Origin: Simplicispira metamorpha
GTDB taxonomy: Bacteria > Pseudomonadota > Gammaproteobacteria > Burkholderiales > Burkholderiaceae_C
Direction of reading: 5' to 3'
Assembly (NCBI RefSeq): GCF_004341365.1
Contig: NZ_SLXH01000006.1
Coordinates: forward strand, 1-64,000
Length of the DNA stretch: 64,000 nucleotides
Shown one piece after another: positions 1 to 7,094 of this stretch (the stretch's first letter is position 1; every line of letters starts with the position of its first letter). A program made the translations under genes and the position numbers. The notes beneath the pieces were generated by a model, which worked only from the letters and a program-made list of their open reading frames with translations, did not search any database and was not told the origin of the DNA.

Positions 1-66
1 TTGCAGAAATCGCCCAAAAAGGTGCAGCAGTTTTTTGGGAAGGATTCTGTCAAATATGCCGCTTGA
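1..66 (+). pseudogene. C-terminal tail of a probable transposase, cut by the window edge
   Basis: Frame 1 is open from base 1 to the TGA at 64-66 and encodes a basic, aromatic tail ending in VKYAA. Such a tail (lysines, then FFGK, then YAA at the stop) resembles the C-terminus of IS630-type DDE transposases. The identification is by memory of the family and rests on only 21 residues. The stop is within 5 bases of the convergent stop of the pentapeptide-repeat gene, so an insertion sequence may have replaced the attC of that cassette. Confidence 0.35.
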
Positions 67-67
67 T

Positions 68-784
68 TCAAGTTGTTTTATTTCTAGTCAATAATCGATC
101 TTGCTTTGCTCCGAACTTTGAATTGGCACAAGACTGATCAATCAATCGCTGCCGTCCGTCAGCGTTTGGAGCTTCCGCAATCGTGTCATTGAAGGAACCA
201 AAGTCATTGTTCCCCTCTGCATCCTCAAGAACAAAATTCACTCCTGTCAGATCGGTGTTTTGGAGAGATTTTGCAAGAATTAAAGAAATATCTACTTTGG
301 CAAATGCTAAGCGAGTCGATATAAGGCTTGCCCCATCGAACATAGCGCCACCAAGATTACTGTTGTAGAACTTTGCTCCATCTAAATTTGCACCGGAAAG
401 ATTTGAGCCCTGTAGATTAGCACCAGTGAGGTTTGCGCCGCTAAGGTTGGCCGCGCGCATTGATGCTCCCTTCAAATTCGCTCCAACAAGATAGGTGTTC
501 CGCAAATCAATTCTGTCAAGAGAAACACCGTTCTTCACCAGAATTTGAATGGCATTGACTTGTCCTCCATTGCTCCCTTTTCCTGCCATTTTGGTAACCG
601 TATCCCAGGCTTTTGATATCCTGTCTTCATCGGTTTTTATTCTGTCTTCATTGAATTTGATGTAGGCAACAGTAAAAGCCCCAATAGCAACAGCGAGCGT
701 AATAATGGTTGCTGACTGATTAATTCGAACCCAAACACGCACGGTTGGAGATTTTTCTAAATATTCTGCAATTTGGTTCATCAT
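68..784 (-). CDS. Pentapeptide-repeat membrane protein, cassette gene
   Basis: The 238-residue product has an N-terminal hydrophobic segment at about residues 25-43, a charged linker rich in Asp, Glu and Lys, and from about residue 95 a run of A(N/D)LxG pentapeptides that forms a right-handed quadrilateral beta-helix in this family. One transmembrane segment with a soluble helix suggests membrane anchoring. Pentapeptide proteins include gyrase-protecting Qnr-like factors, but the repeat alone does not give function and this one is far shorter in repeats than Qnr. It is the last cassette of the left array and its own attC is not visible, apparently lost at the junction with the transposase tail. 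The start has a second ATG one codon downstream. Confidence 0.75.
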   Translation of the reverse strand: MMNQIAEYLEKSPTVRVWVRINQSATIITLAVAIGAFTVAYIKFNEDRIKTDEDRISKAWDTVTKMAGKGSNGGQVNAIQILVKNGVSLDRIDLRNTYLVGANLKGASMRAANLSGANLTGANLQGSNLSGANLDGAKFYNSNLGGAMFDGASLISTRLAFAKVDISLILAKSLQNTDLTGVNFVLEDAEGNNDFGSFNDTIAEAPNADGRQRLIDQSCANSKFGAKQDRLLTRNKTT

Positions 785-814
785 TCTATTTTTGAAAAAT
801 CTGTTGCGACCGGT

Positions 815-878
815 GCCTGAAAATTAATGCCCTGAGTTCAGTCGCCGCGTAGCGGCCGGCTACGATGGATGGTTAGAA
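815..878 (-). other. Degenerate attC recombination site
   Basis: The right inner core GTTAGAA (872-878) is clear. It matches perfectly, as reverse complement, the TTCTAAC core at 1088-1094, which marks the other end of the same cassette. The left core is degenerate (GCCTGAA at 815-821 in place of GCCTAAC). A small GC-rich hairpin lies between them at about 842-860. Confidence 0.5.
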
Positions 879-882
879 TAAG

Positions 883-1080
883 CTAGATTTTTACGTAACG
901 CCATGTTTTTAGACCAAGAGCTAGGGCAGCGAGCTTTGCTGTTTCTTTATCGCCGAAACAAGGCACTTCGTATAAATCCAAATTATCCAGCAAGATGAAA
1001 TCACCTTCTTTTATGGATGCATCGAATTTAAATTCGTACCACTGCACTTTGTTGTGGGTGGTTGCTAAGACATAGCTCAT
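883..1080 (-). CDS. Small cassette protein of unknown function
   Basis: The 65-residue product starts MSYVLATTHN and is soluble by composition, with no signal peptide or membrane segment. I do not recognise the family. It is the only ORF of the cassette bounded by the cores at about 815 and 1088. The start codon is 8 bases from the 1088 core, the short leader typical of cassette genes, which supports the start and the reading direction. The C-terminal part (KETAKLAALALGLKTWRY) is helical-looking and basic. Confidence 0.6.
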   Translation of the reverse strand: MSYVLATTHNKVQWYEFKFDASIKEGDFILLDNLDLYEVPCFGDKETAKLAALALGLKTWRYVKI

Positions 1081-1087
1081 AAAAATT

Positions 1088-1105
1088 TTCTAACGCCGTT
1101 AGGAA
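1088..1105 (-). other. Collapsed attC: two core sites with no stem
   Basis: The sequence TTCTAACGCCGTTAGGAA has a left core TTCTAAC (1088-1094) and a right core GTTAGGA (1098-1104) separated by only 3 bases. The right core matches the TCCTAAC core at 1187-1193 perfectly as reverse complement, as expected if 1094-1192 is one cassette unit. The normal L box/hairpin portion is absent. Confidence 0.55.
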
Positions 1106-1186
1106 ATTAGGTGTTCTTTTGATAAACAACGATCAGAATTGGATCGATAGTGTTCCCAGCAACGTGAATAATCAGATCTCATATAT

Positions 1187-1242
1187 TCCTAACGAACTAA
1201 AGTAATCGGCAACTGGAAGCCGTCCGCTTTGACTGGTTAGGC
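1187..1242 (-). other. attC recombination site
   Basis: Left core TCCTAAC (1187-1193) and right core GTTAGGC (1236-1242) enclose an imperfect palindrome. The right core is the exact reverse complement of GCCTAAC at 1776-1782, the far end of the same cassette, so the circular cassette would have perfectly paired R cores. It belongs to the tyrosine phosphatase cassette. Confidence 0.8.
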
Positions 1243-1272
1243 GGCACGCGCGCCTCGGTGCTTCACGTCGCT

Positions 1273-1758
1273 TCATTCGGCCCCCAGAATGCCATTGACG
1301 GATTGCTCTAGCATTTCGATTAACTCAGGATCCATGTACTTGTATTCGTCGGGAATGTCGAGTACGTGAATGGGCTTGTTCTCCAGGATTCTGGTGAACT
1401 CAGCAACCAGCCTGGACTTGTGCTTCTCTTCCATGACAAAGATGATGCTGGCCCATCTAATGTCTTCGATTGAAACCTTGTGGCGTGCATTCGGGCTTGT
1501 TCCTGCGGAGCGTGCATTTATTTTTGGATGCTTACGCCACAGTTTTTCTGCAGTTGGACTCCGCCATTGATTTCTGCTACAGATGAAAAGTACGTTGATC
1601 TTCTCTTCCAACTTCGCCATGGCCTCTTCTTGTATGAGCTGCCTTTCTGTAGTTCGAGGATAGTCGAACCCGAGCTGCTGAGCGCGAGCTAGTTTGACAG
1701 AACGCGTGTACAAGTTCTTCCACTGCTTTTCTCTTGGGAGATCATCTTTGCTTGTCAT
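1273..1758 (-). CDS. Low-molecular-weight protein tyrosine phosphatase family protein, cassette gene
   Basis: The 161-residue product carries the phosphate-binding loop C60-x5-R66-S (CSRNQWRS) straight after a hydrophobic strand (INVLFI), and an Asp-rich stretch DIPDEY near residue 141 where LMW-PTPs place the general acid Asp. Expected chemistry is hydrolysis of phosphotyrosine or a small phospho-substrate through a cysteinyl-phosphate. The first 50 residues are an extension. Relatives begin at the strand before the P-loop, and an in-frame ATG at 1620, preceded by a purine-rich stretch, could be the true start, giving 115 residues. The ATG at 1758 is 18 bases from the upstream core, which fits a cassette leader, so the long form is also plausible. 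Confidence 0.8.
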   Translation of the reverse strand: MTSKDDLPREKQWKNLYTRSVKLARAQQLGFDYPRTTERQLIQEEAMAKLEEKINVLFICSRNQWRSPTAEKLWRKHPKINARSAGTSPNARHKVSIEDIRWASIIFVMEEKHKSRLVAEFTRILENKPIHVLDIPDEYKYMDPELIEMLEQSVNGILGAE

Positions 1759-1775
1759 GTGAATGACCTACTGAT

Positions 1776-1889
1776 GCCTAACGTAGAGATGAGCTGCGCA
1801 CAGCGGCAGGGCGCTGCGGAGCGCAAAAATCACGTGCGTGCTTTGCAGCGCCCTGCCGTTGTGTGTCCGTCTCGACCGCCATGTTAAGT
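1776..1889 (-). other. Long attC recombination site
   Basis: Left core GCCTAAC (1776-1782) and right core GTTAAGT (1883-1889) bracket a 114-bp imperfect palindrome. The main stem pairs GGCAGGGCGCTGC with GCAGCGCCCTGCC. The right core matches ATTTAAC at 2209-2215 at six of seven positions, the other end of this cassette. Confidence 0.8.
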
Positions 1890-1910
1890 TGCACCGCGTT
1901 CCTCCTCTAA

Positions 1911-2201
1911 CTACACCTCGGCACGCCGTCTGAACTCATTCGCCGACTCCTGCCTGCTCATTGTTTGAGCCGCGAGGGTCAATTCGGACCAGAACAACGC
2001 CTGGAATGGATCGTCGGAGTATTGCTCTCCGATGTAAGCCAACTCGTCGAGCGCGAGCCCCCATTCCGTGTGATGCAAGAACTCTTGGTACTGCGCCTCA
2101 GCCCGCGCGGAGTCGGCGCGCTCCAGCGCCACTGGAAGGAAGTAGCGCGCTGCCGCCAAATGGCGCAAGGCCTGCTTCTGTTGTTCTGACCACGGACGCA
2201 T
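1911..2201 (-). CDS. Conserved-looking small cassette protein
   Basis: The 96-residue product is predicted all-helical, acidic in the middle and rich in Ala, Leu and aromatic residues (EWGLALDELAYIGEQ near residues 47-61). It has no signal peptide or membrane segment. Small helical proteins of this look (helix, then ELALDEL, then a second helix) occur among cassette and immunity-type proteins, but I cannot assign a family. The start is 8 bases from the upstream core at 2209, as for other cassette genes here. GC content is higher than in the neighbouring cassettes, suggesting a different origin. Confidence 0.6.
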   Translation of the reverse strand: MRPWSEQQKQALRHLAAARYFLPVALERADSARAEAQYQEFLHHTEWGLALDELAYIGEQYSDDPFQALFWSELTLAAQTMSRQESANEFRRRAEV

Positions 2202-2208
2202 ATGCGCA

Positions 2209-2278
2209 ATTTAACGTTGGAGCTAAGAGGCGACTTTGGCGTTAGCCAAAGACGTCCCACTTGAGCGACTGGTTATGC
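2209..2278 (-). other. attC recombination site
   Basis: Left core ATTTAAC (2209-2215) and right core GTTATGC (2272-2278) enclose a hairpin, CTTTGGC-gtta-GCCAAAG. The right core is the exact reverse complement of GCATAAC at 2659-2665, defining the cassette 2215-2664. The last 17 codons of the preceding ORF are encoded inside this site. Confidence 0.8.
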
Positions 2279-2639
2279 CCTTACTGCCCTCGGTATTGCC
2301 AGCAGAAGTAGCTTGATCGCATTTCTCTAACTTTGACTTTTCTATAGAAATACCGACGAATATTGAAATAGGTGCCGTAATCACTGCAGTAATAGTGGCA
2401 ACGAGGATGGGCTTCCCGAGCCAATCCTTCCATGACTGGTTTTTTGATTCTTGTTGATGTATAAATGCAATGGCATCTTTAACGGGCTGATTAAGCGCAT
2501 TTGGTTCGCCTAATTTTGGAAGAATGTACGCCAAATGCGCCTTCACTTCGGCGATTTCTTGCTTGGAGATATTTGAATCGTAGGCTCTCGCAATGCTATT
2601 TTGGATATCAACGGTTAGCTTACTGTAAGAATTTTTCAT
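2223..2639 (-). CDS. Small membrane protein of unknown function, cassette gene
   Basis: The 138-residue product has a soluble N-terminal helical part (residues 1-75) and one hydrophobic segment at about residues 79-97 (ILVATITAVITAPISIFVG), followed by a short charged and Ser/Thr-rich tail. The tail (ITSRSSGTSLANAKVAS) is encoded by the attC hairpin, so it is probably not functionally constrained. The start lies 19 bases from the upstream core at 2659. No family is recognised. A type II or tail-anchored topology is possible. Confidence 0.6.
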   Translation of the reverse strand: MKNSYSKLTVDIQNSIARAYDSNISKQEIAEVKAHLAYILPKLGEPNALNQPVKDAIAFIHQQESKNQSWKDWLGKPILVATITAVITAPISIFVGISIEKSKLEKCDQATSAGNTEGSKGITSRSSGTSLANAKVAS

Positions 2640-2924
2640 AGCGATGGCTCTATCAAGGGCATAACGAAAGTAGTTCTGCGACGTTGGAGCGGGGCACCCA
2701 AAAAACCTGTTTTTTTATAAGCAGACAACGCGCACCACTGACCCAAACAATGCCTGATGCCCATGCTGCGCTGTAAAGATGCGTTCACATAAACTCGCTT
2801 ATGTCGCGCACTTGAGAGCGCAGCACACGCTATCAGATTTTTCTTGTTTTATAAATACCCGTTGTTTGTGTTATCAGTCGCATATTTTTAATTATGTGGT
2901 GCAGCTCTAGTGTCGAAGAACTAG
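2640..2924. other. Intergenic stretch with a cassette core and no gene
   Basis: The core GCATAAC at 2659-2665 ends the membrane-protein cassette. A few bases further, GTTCTGC (2673-2679) matches GAAGAAC at 2921-2927 at six of seven positions as reverse complement. The stretch might therefore be an ORF-less cassette with a stemless attC like that at 1088, but this is weak. The rest is AT-rich with T-runs and no convincing ORF on either strand. Confidence 0.4.
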
Positions 2925-3110
2925 AATGAGACGACCGCTCTGCATAAGCGGTCAGTCCGATAAAATCGGTAGACATCCTACCCCATACACAGGAAAAATC
3001 CAGTAGCCTGCCGTTTAGGCAAACCTAAAATTCAGCGGATATCAATCCTTGCTTGCAACCCCAACTCCAATACCTCGCGCCCACCCAAACTGCTGGAGCA
3101 CATGCGTATT
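2925..3110 (-). repeat. attI-like leader block, copy 1
   Basis: The block is closely similar to 9471-9660. Shared segments include CAGTCCGATAAAATCG, CCCCATACACAGGAAAAATC, AAACCTAAAATTCAGCGGAT and GCCCACCCAAACTGCTGGAG. Similarity begins right at a core-like AAC (GAAGAAC, 2921-2927) at the cassette side and fades just before a terminator on the other side. Its position upstream of the first cassette in both arrays fits an integron attachment site plus leader. That role is inferred. Confidence 0.6.
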
Positions 3111-3163
3111 CACCTGCGCACGGGGCATTACAGCATTTGCACTGAACCTGCCAGACACAAAAA

Positions 3164-3183
3164 AGGCCCGTCGCAACGGGCCT
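3164..3183 (-). terminator. Rho-independent terminator of the antitoxin gene
   Basis: Stem AGGCCCGT/ACGGGCCT with loop CGCA, followed on the minus strand by a T-run (the A-run at 3159-3164 on the plus strand). Confidence 0.75.
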
Positions 3184-3218
3184 GTGTGTTGATCAATTGC
3201 AGGGCTGGCAACGTATCG

Positions 3219-3506
3219 TTAGCGGGCCAGTGGTTGTGGCACCAGTTTTAAGCCAAGCGCCTGCATCACCTTGACGACAGTGGCATAACTTGGGTTGCCG
3301 GTGGCACAAAGTGAGCGGTAGAGCGCCTCACGTGCCAGGCCAGTATCGCGGGCCAGTTGCGTCATGCCACGGGCGCGGTCCACGTCGCCCAAGGCCGCTG
3401 CCAGTAGCGTAGGGTCGTTGTCTTCCAATACCACGGTCAGGTATTCGGCGATTTTTTCTTCGCTGTCGAGGTAATCAGCAACGTCGAAAATTTTCAGGTC
3501 GGCCAT
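3219..3506 (-). CDS. HigA-like antitoxin, XRE/Cro family, without partner toxin
   Basis: The 95-residue product has the layout of the addiction-module antidote family that pairs with HigB/Gp49-like RelE-fold toxins. It opens with a (D)VADYLDSEEKIAEYL motif, then an acidic linker (LEDNDPTLLAAALGDVDRARGM), and ends in a helix-turn-helix (TQLARDTGLAREALYRSL) with the typical GNPSYATVVKVMQALGLKL end. The start MADLKIFD is chosen because relatives begin there. An ATG three codons earlier (3515) is in frame. In this family the toxin gene normally precedes the antitoxin, but the 90 bases upstream hold no toxin ORF. The inverted repeat GGTCA-n9-TGACC just upstream (about 3517-3535) may be an autoregulatory operator. 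Confidence 0.8.
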   Translation of the reverse strand: MADLKIFDVADYLDSEEKIAEYLTVVLEDNDPTLLAAALGDVDRARGMTQLARDTGLAREALYRSLCATGNPSYATVVKVMQALGLKLVPQPLAR

Positions 3507-3605
3507 TTGGATCATTGGTCAATCTCTGGCTGACCGTGGAAATTTGAAAGCACTGGCGGCGCTGTGTGAGACTTGCGCCAAGCCAAGCTTTCTGATTTGA
3601 AATGG

Positions 3606-5060
3606 TCAGAATAAAGGCGCCATTTCAGGCAGCTTCGTGGAGTCAATGCCTTCGCACAGATCGTTTTCCACGGTCAGGTTGCCGACGGAGTCGATCCTCA
3701 CCGTCCAGATCGTGTCGTAATCGTTGCCCGGCCAAGTTCGTTCTTTTTCGGTGCCGCCATAGCTGTCAAGCAACGCATTGAGAAACGGGTTGATCCGTTG
3801 CGACTCCCAGCCCAGCAGCATGACTTGATTGGAAAACTGGCCACCGTTAAAGAAAAACTGACGGGCAGACTCGGCGGCGGTGGCCGGGCTTACCAACAGG
3901 GAGAAACTGGAGGCCAGTTTGTAGGGCAATTTGTTGGCAATTGCGTAAGGTAGCACCGTCAATGAGGGCCTGACGTAAGAAATCCCGAAATTGGCTATCG
4001 ATTGTGCCGGGTCGATGGAGTAAACCACGTTTGGCGCTGGGACAAGTTTGTCGTTGAGTGATTTGCCCAAATCCAATGCGCGCCATTGGCCTGCTGCGAC
4101 AAAATTGCCATTTTCAAATACAAAGTTGGCGTCTGGATGCGCTTCTGCGTGGCGTACGATATACACCGTCTGATTTTTGTTGATATTCGGCGGAATAACG
4201 GCACCATTAATGCCACCGATGCGGGAGGTTTTGAAAGAAGGTTGCAGCAGGTGTGTGCAGGCAGCGCGTTCCACTGGCAACGGCAGGTCTGGGTAGCTGG
4301 TGGCGGGGTTGAGTTGGCTGTTGTAAGTCACCAGATTGGCATTTCCCGATGCCGTGATCGAGATCGCATAGACATGGTTTGAACCCATGAAGCTGGTCGG
4401 CAAATCCAGTGCGTACCCTTGCTGCTGGTTAATGTTGACTAACAGGGCACGGATGGTTTCCCAGGGGGCAGAGAAAACATGAAAACCAGGCGTTTTTTTC
4501 GCGATGATGCCGCTGACCAGCTGCGTGTTGGCGTCAGTGTTTTTGAAATCAAGCCCTTGGCACACGGTGCAGAATGTTGCAGGCACAGCCACCCCATTGG
4601 GGACAGTTGCCGGCGTATACGCTGCATGAATGGGGAAGCTGTTGGCGGTATAGGTGTTTCCGACTTTATCCAGTGGGCGCTGGTCTCGATTCAGCAGCGC
4701 AAACTGCTGAATAAACCCGATAGCCGCCATATCGGGATAATCGTTGGCGGTTTGCAGATGCGTCATCGGTGAGAGCGCATAAATAGCGTTAACGTTTTCT
4801 CCCCCCAGAACCTGATTTTTCAGATAAGTGGCCAACAGGAGTGAGCGATTGAGCCCCTGTGGGGTGAGGTTGGCGGTATTTGGGTTGATATCACCGGGTG
4901 TCTGGTATGTCAAATCCGGGCTGACCACAAAGACCAGATTGAGATTGCCCGCATTGAGCGGGGCATTTGGATTGATATTTTCTGGGTTGTCTGAGCAGCC
5001 AGTGAGCAGCGATAAGGCAAGCGCTAGCCACAACGATCCCAGATAAAAAAACTTTTTCAC
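3606..5060 (-). CDS. Lipoprotein with a histidine-phosphatase-like RHA motif
   Basis: The start is the GTG at 5058-5060 because AGGAG lies 6 bases upstream. A longer in-frame ATG at 5087 would have no such site. The N-terminus is a lipoprotein signal (KKFFYLGSLWLALALSLLTG, lipobox LTGC), so the mature protein should be lipid-anchored at the envelope. Around residue 300 the motif VYIVRHAEAHPD resembles the catalytic RH(G/A)E start of the histidine phosphatase superfamily. An earlier segment (LNLVFVVSPDL...LTPQGLNRSLLLATYL) resembles a second, degenerate copy in which the RHGE is replaced. A duplicated phosphatase fold with one possibly active half is inferred. Substrate unknown. It lies between the cassette arrays and is not a cassette itself. 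Confidence 0.65.
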   Translation of the reverse strand: MKKFFYLGSLWLALALSLLTGCSDNPENINPNAPLNAGNLNLVFVVSPDLTYQTPGDINPNTANLTPQGLNRSLLLATYLKNQVLGGENVNAIYALSPMTHLQTANDYPDMAAIGFIQQFALLNRDQRPLDKVGNTYTANSFPIHAAYTPATVPNGVAVPATFCTVCQGLDFKNTDANTQLVSGIIAKKTPGFHVFSAPWETIRALLVNINQQQGYALDLPTSFMGSNHVYAISITASGNANLVTYNSQLNPATSYPDLPLPVERAACTHLLQPSFKTSRIGGINGAVIPPNINKNQTVYIVRHAEAHPDANFVFENGNFVAAGQWRALDLGKSLNDKLVPAPNVVYSIDPAQSIANFGISYVRPSLTVLPYAIANKLPYKLASSFSLLVSPATAAESARQFFFNGGQFSNQVMLLGWESQRINPFLNALLDSYGGTEKERTWPGNDYDTIWTVRIDSVGNLTVENDLCEGIDSTKLPEMAPLF

Positions 5061-5298
5061 AAGAAACTCCTGAGGGTGGGCATACATTTTATGCGGGACA
5101 AATTACAAAAATTTCAAGATGTATCGCCAAATATTGCGCAAGCGCCTGCGCGATCCACGCAAATGTACATCTACCATTTCCGCCAAATCTATTTCTGAGC
5201 AGGGCACACAGAGGTTGCTGTTAGTGCGCTGAGGAAATACTGCAAAACCTCTATCCTTGTTTGGTGGACGTCAGCAGCCAATGGCATCCTAGCAGCCC

Positions 5299-5698
5299 AT
5301 GAACCAAAGCAGCCTTGATCTGAATCTAAGCATCAAAAAGATTAAGCATCAAAAAGATCCGCCAGCAGGAGTTGCTGGTCCTGATGGAGGGCGTGGTTTT
5401 CTGGGCTGCATTGGTTGACCCCATTGCCCCGTATGACCCAGAAGGCACGAACGGCGGGTTGCGGTAGGGTGGGGCAGGCTACCAGGGCGTAGAAAAACGC
5501 CTGTATACCCAAAATGGCGTCATTTGGCATATAGCCATGCACATCCGCGCCAAAGTGGAGCATCCCTTGCGGGTGCTCAAACGGCAGTTTGGCTACACCA
5601 AGGTGCGCTATCGGGGGCTGAAGAAAAACACACTACAACGGAAGACGTTGTTTGCGCTATCGAACCTGTGGATGGTGCGCCATCCATGCACTTACTGA
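5299..5698 (+). pseudogene. IS5-family transposase remnant
   Basis: An ATG at 5299 opens a typical IS5 N-terminus (MNQSSLDLNLSIKK). A 16-bp tandem duplication (about 5325-5357) shifts the frame, after which LMEGVVFWAALVDPIAPYDP matches the family start and soon ends in a stop near 5466. The C-terminal part then resumes (YQGVEKR...HIRAKVEHPLRVLKRQFGY...LFALSNLW) and stops at 5696-5698. Most of the middle, with the first two catalytic Asp residues, is deleted. Inactive. The original insertion ends could not be defined. Confidence 0.75.
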
Positions 5699-5857
5699 TT
5701 CGAGTTATTCAGAGCATCCCTAGAGGTCAAAAAGACTTGAAGCCAGCGCACTGCCACAAGGCGAAGCCCGGCACATGGAAAAACCCAACGAATAACCGCT
5801 TGAGAAGGTAAAAGTCGGTGAATAAAACATGGGCCTAAATAATGCAGGTTTTGAGCA

Positions 5858-5917
5858 GGCTAACGAACAAAGTAAGCCGTTCGCCGAAGGCGAATCGGTT
5901 TGACTGATAGGTTAGAA
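5858..5917 (-). other. attC recombination site
   Basis: Left core GGCTAAC (5858-5864) and right core GTTAGAA (5911-5917) enclose a stem that pairs TTCGCC with GGCGAA, flanked by AAGCCG and CGGTTT. It belongs to the cassette carrying the ORFs at 6067 and 6471. Confidence 0.8.
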
Positions 5918-6066
5918 CCAGCAGTAAACAATAAAATACTGTGCACATGCAAAGCACTAAAAAACAGCTTCAAGTTCGCATGAAATACGGGTAGTGGTAA
6001 ATTTGAAACCAAACCCATGAGCACCAATAAAATCTCCAAAACCTCGAATTTAATCCGCTCGTAGCA

Positions 6067-6381
6067 TTATTTACGTCGGCTGCGTTCAGCATCCTCAAGA
6101 CACTCTCTATAATGCCAATTAAGTATTTCTTGATTGATCATTCTAGGTCTCTGATCGTAGACGGAATCAATAATTGGAAAAATTGCAGGTCTAGATGACA
6201 TTGCCTGCTTGAGTTGTTTTCTCTCAATCCCAGCGTCCGCTTTCTGGATGATGACTTGTACCAGTCCTTGGTAATCCTGACAAATTTCCTTGTCTTTTTT
6301 TGAAATGGCGTGAGCTGAAAAAGCGGTGAGTAATATGAATCCTGTGATGATTTTTTTTATATAAATTTTATTTAATACCAT
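6067..6381 (-). CDS. Small secreted basic protein of unknown function
   Basis: The 104-residue product has a Sec signal peptide (KIYIKKIITGFILLTAFSAHA, cleavage after AHA near residue 25). The mature part of about 80 residues has two cysteines (CQDY and YRECLEDAE), suggesting a periplasmic disulfide. It is charged, helical and ends in RSRRK. No family is recognised. It is downstream of the 6471 gene within the same cassette, 89 bases apart, with no recognisable attC between them. Confidence 0.6.
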   Translation of the reverse strand: MVLNKIYIKKIITGFILLTAFSAHAISKKDKEICQDYQGLVQVIIQKADAGIERKQLKQAMSSRPAIFPIIDSVYDQRPRMINQEILNWHYRECLEDAERSRRK

Positions 6382-6470
6382 TTTTATATTTCAGCAGCCT
6401 TTTAGGCTGCATCGCTGCGCGATACTAGACGCCACTTTGAGTTCATCAATCATGCCTGCTGACGTATAAC

Positions 6471-6848
6471 TCACTTAAAAAGCTTTGGATTCTGCTTCCG
6501 CATGATGTCTTCCATCTGGTTGCAGAGATCCGAAATCGTTGTACTTCCATCAATGATGAATGATCGATTGAAAAATCCGTTCTGCCGGTACAGATCGTCT
6601 GCGATATAGCCCGCAGGAAACTTTCCTTCGCAGACTACCGCAATGTCTTGTCCAGGCTTTGTCTTTAACCTGCTCTTGGCTTCGGTAGCTTTCCAGTTAG
6701 CAGCTGCAACTGAGCGCAACGGATTTCTGTTTGCCTTTGGATCGTTAACTTCTAACAGGACTTTGGACGTGCTATACGGTCTCTGCTGGGCAAAAGCTGA
6801 AATCGTACTCATTGAAGCCAATACTAAAATTACTGAAAATATCTTCAT
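6471..6848 (-). CDS. Secreted protein of unknown function
   Basis: The 125-residue product has a clear signal peptide (MKIFSVILVLASMSTISAFA, cleavage before QQRP). The mature protein has a conserved-looking central region (PGQDIAVVCEGKFPAGYIADDLYRQ) and two cysteines. I do not recognise the family. The start codon lies 39 bases from the upstream core at 6887. A short hairpin (CAGCC-tttta-GGCTG at about 6394-6408) downstream could terminate transcription or be a vestige of an attC. Confidence 0.6.
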   Translation of the reverse strand: MKIFSVILVLASMSTISAFAQQRPYSTSKVLLEVNDPKANRNPLRSVAAANWKATEAKSRLKTKPGQDIAVVCEGKFPAGYIADDLYRQNGFFNRSFIIDGSTTISDLCNQMEDIMRKQNPKLFK

Positions 6849-6886
6849 GGATTCTCGTTTTCTTTGAATAAATGCTGCCTAGAGTA

Positions 6887-6949
6887 GGCTAACGTTAAAT
6901 TGAGGGGCAGGCCGCTTCTGGCCTGTCCCTCTCGAATATTAGATTAGCC
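6887..6949 (-). other. attC recombination site
   Basis: Left core GGCTAAC (6887-6893) and right core ATTAGCC (6943-6949, first base changed from G) flank a strong hairpin in which GAGGGGCAGGCC pairs with GGCCTGTCCCTC. The right core complements GGCTAAC at 7360-7366 apart from that one base. Confidence 0.8.
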
Positions 6950-7094
6950 GCCATAGGCAGCGAAAACGACATGGCTATTTATTTATTCGCAATTCACCTC
7001 GTTGAAACCGCTCTGAAATAATCGGAACGCAGAGTTGAAAGCCAAGAGATTCAGCCATTTCTTTTGATTGAACTGACGATGGTTTAGTATAAAT

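Larger units (their letters stand above)
1..2664 (-). mobile_element. Left integron-type gene cassette array
   Basis: Six consecutive units read on the minus strand are separated by core sites RYYYAAC/GTTRRRY. Left-core positions are about 815 (degenerate), 1088, 1187, 1776, 2209 and 2659. Every ORF is on the same strand with a start codon close to the upstream core, and most units carry a hairpin-forming attC downstream, as in integron cassettes. The DNA is visibly more AT-rich than the genes right of 9.8 kb. No integrase gene is present, so this is best described as a cassette cluster without integrase (CALIN) or the distal part of a chromosomal integron. Confidence 0.75.

Noticed and set aside
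6382-6470. attC between the 6067 and 6471 genes
   Set aside because: A small hairpin and a GTATAAC sequence are present, but no core pair encloses a stem, and the stop of the 6471 gene is too close. I treat both genes as one cassette.
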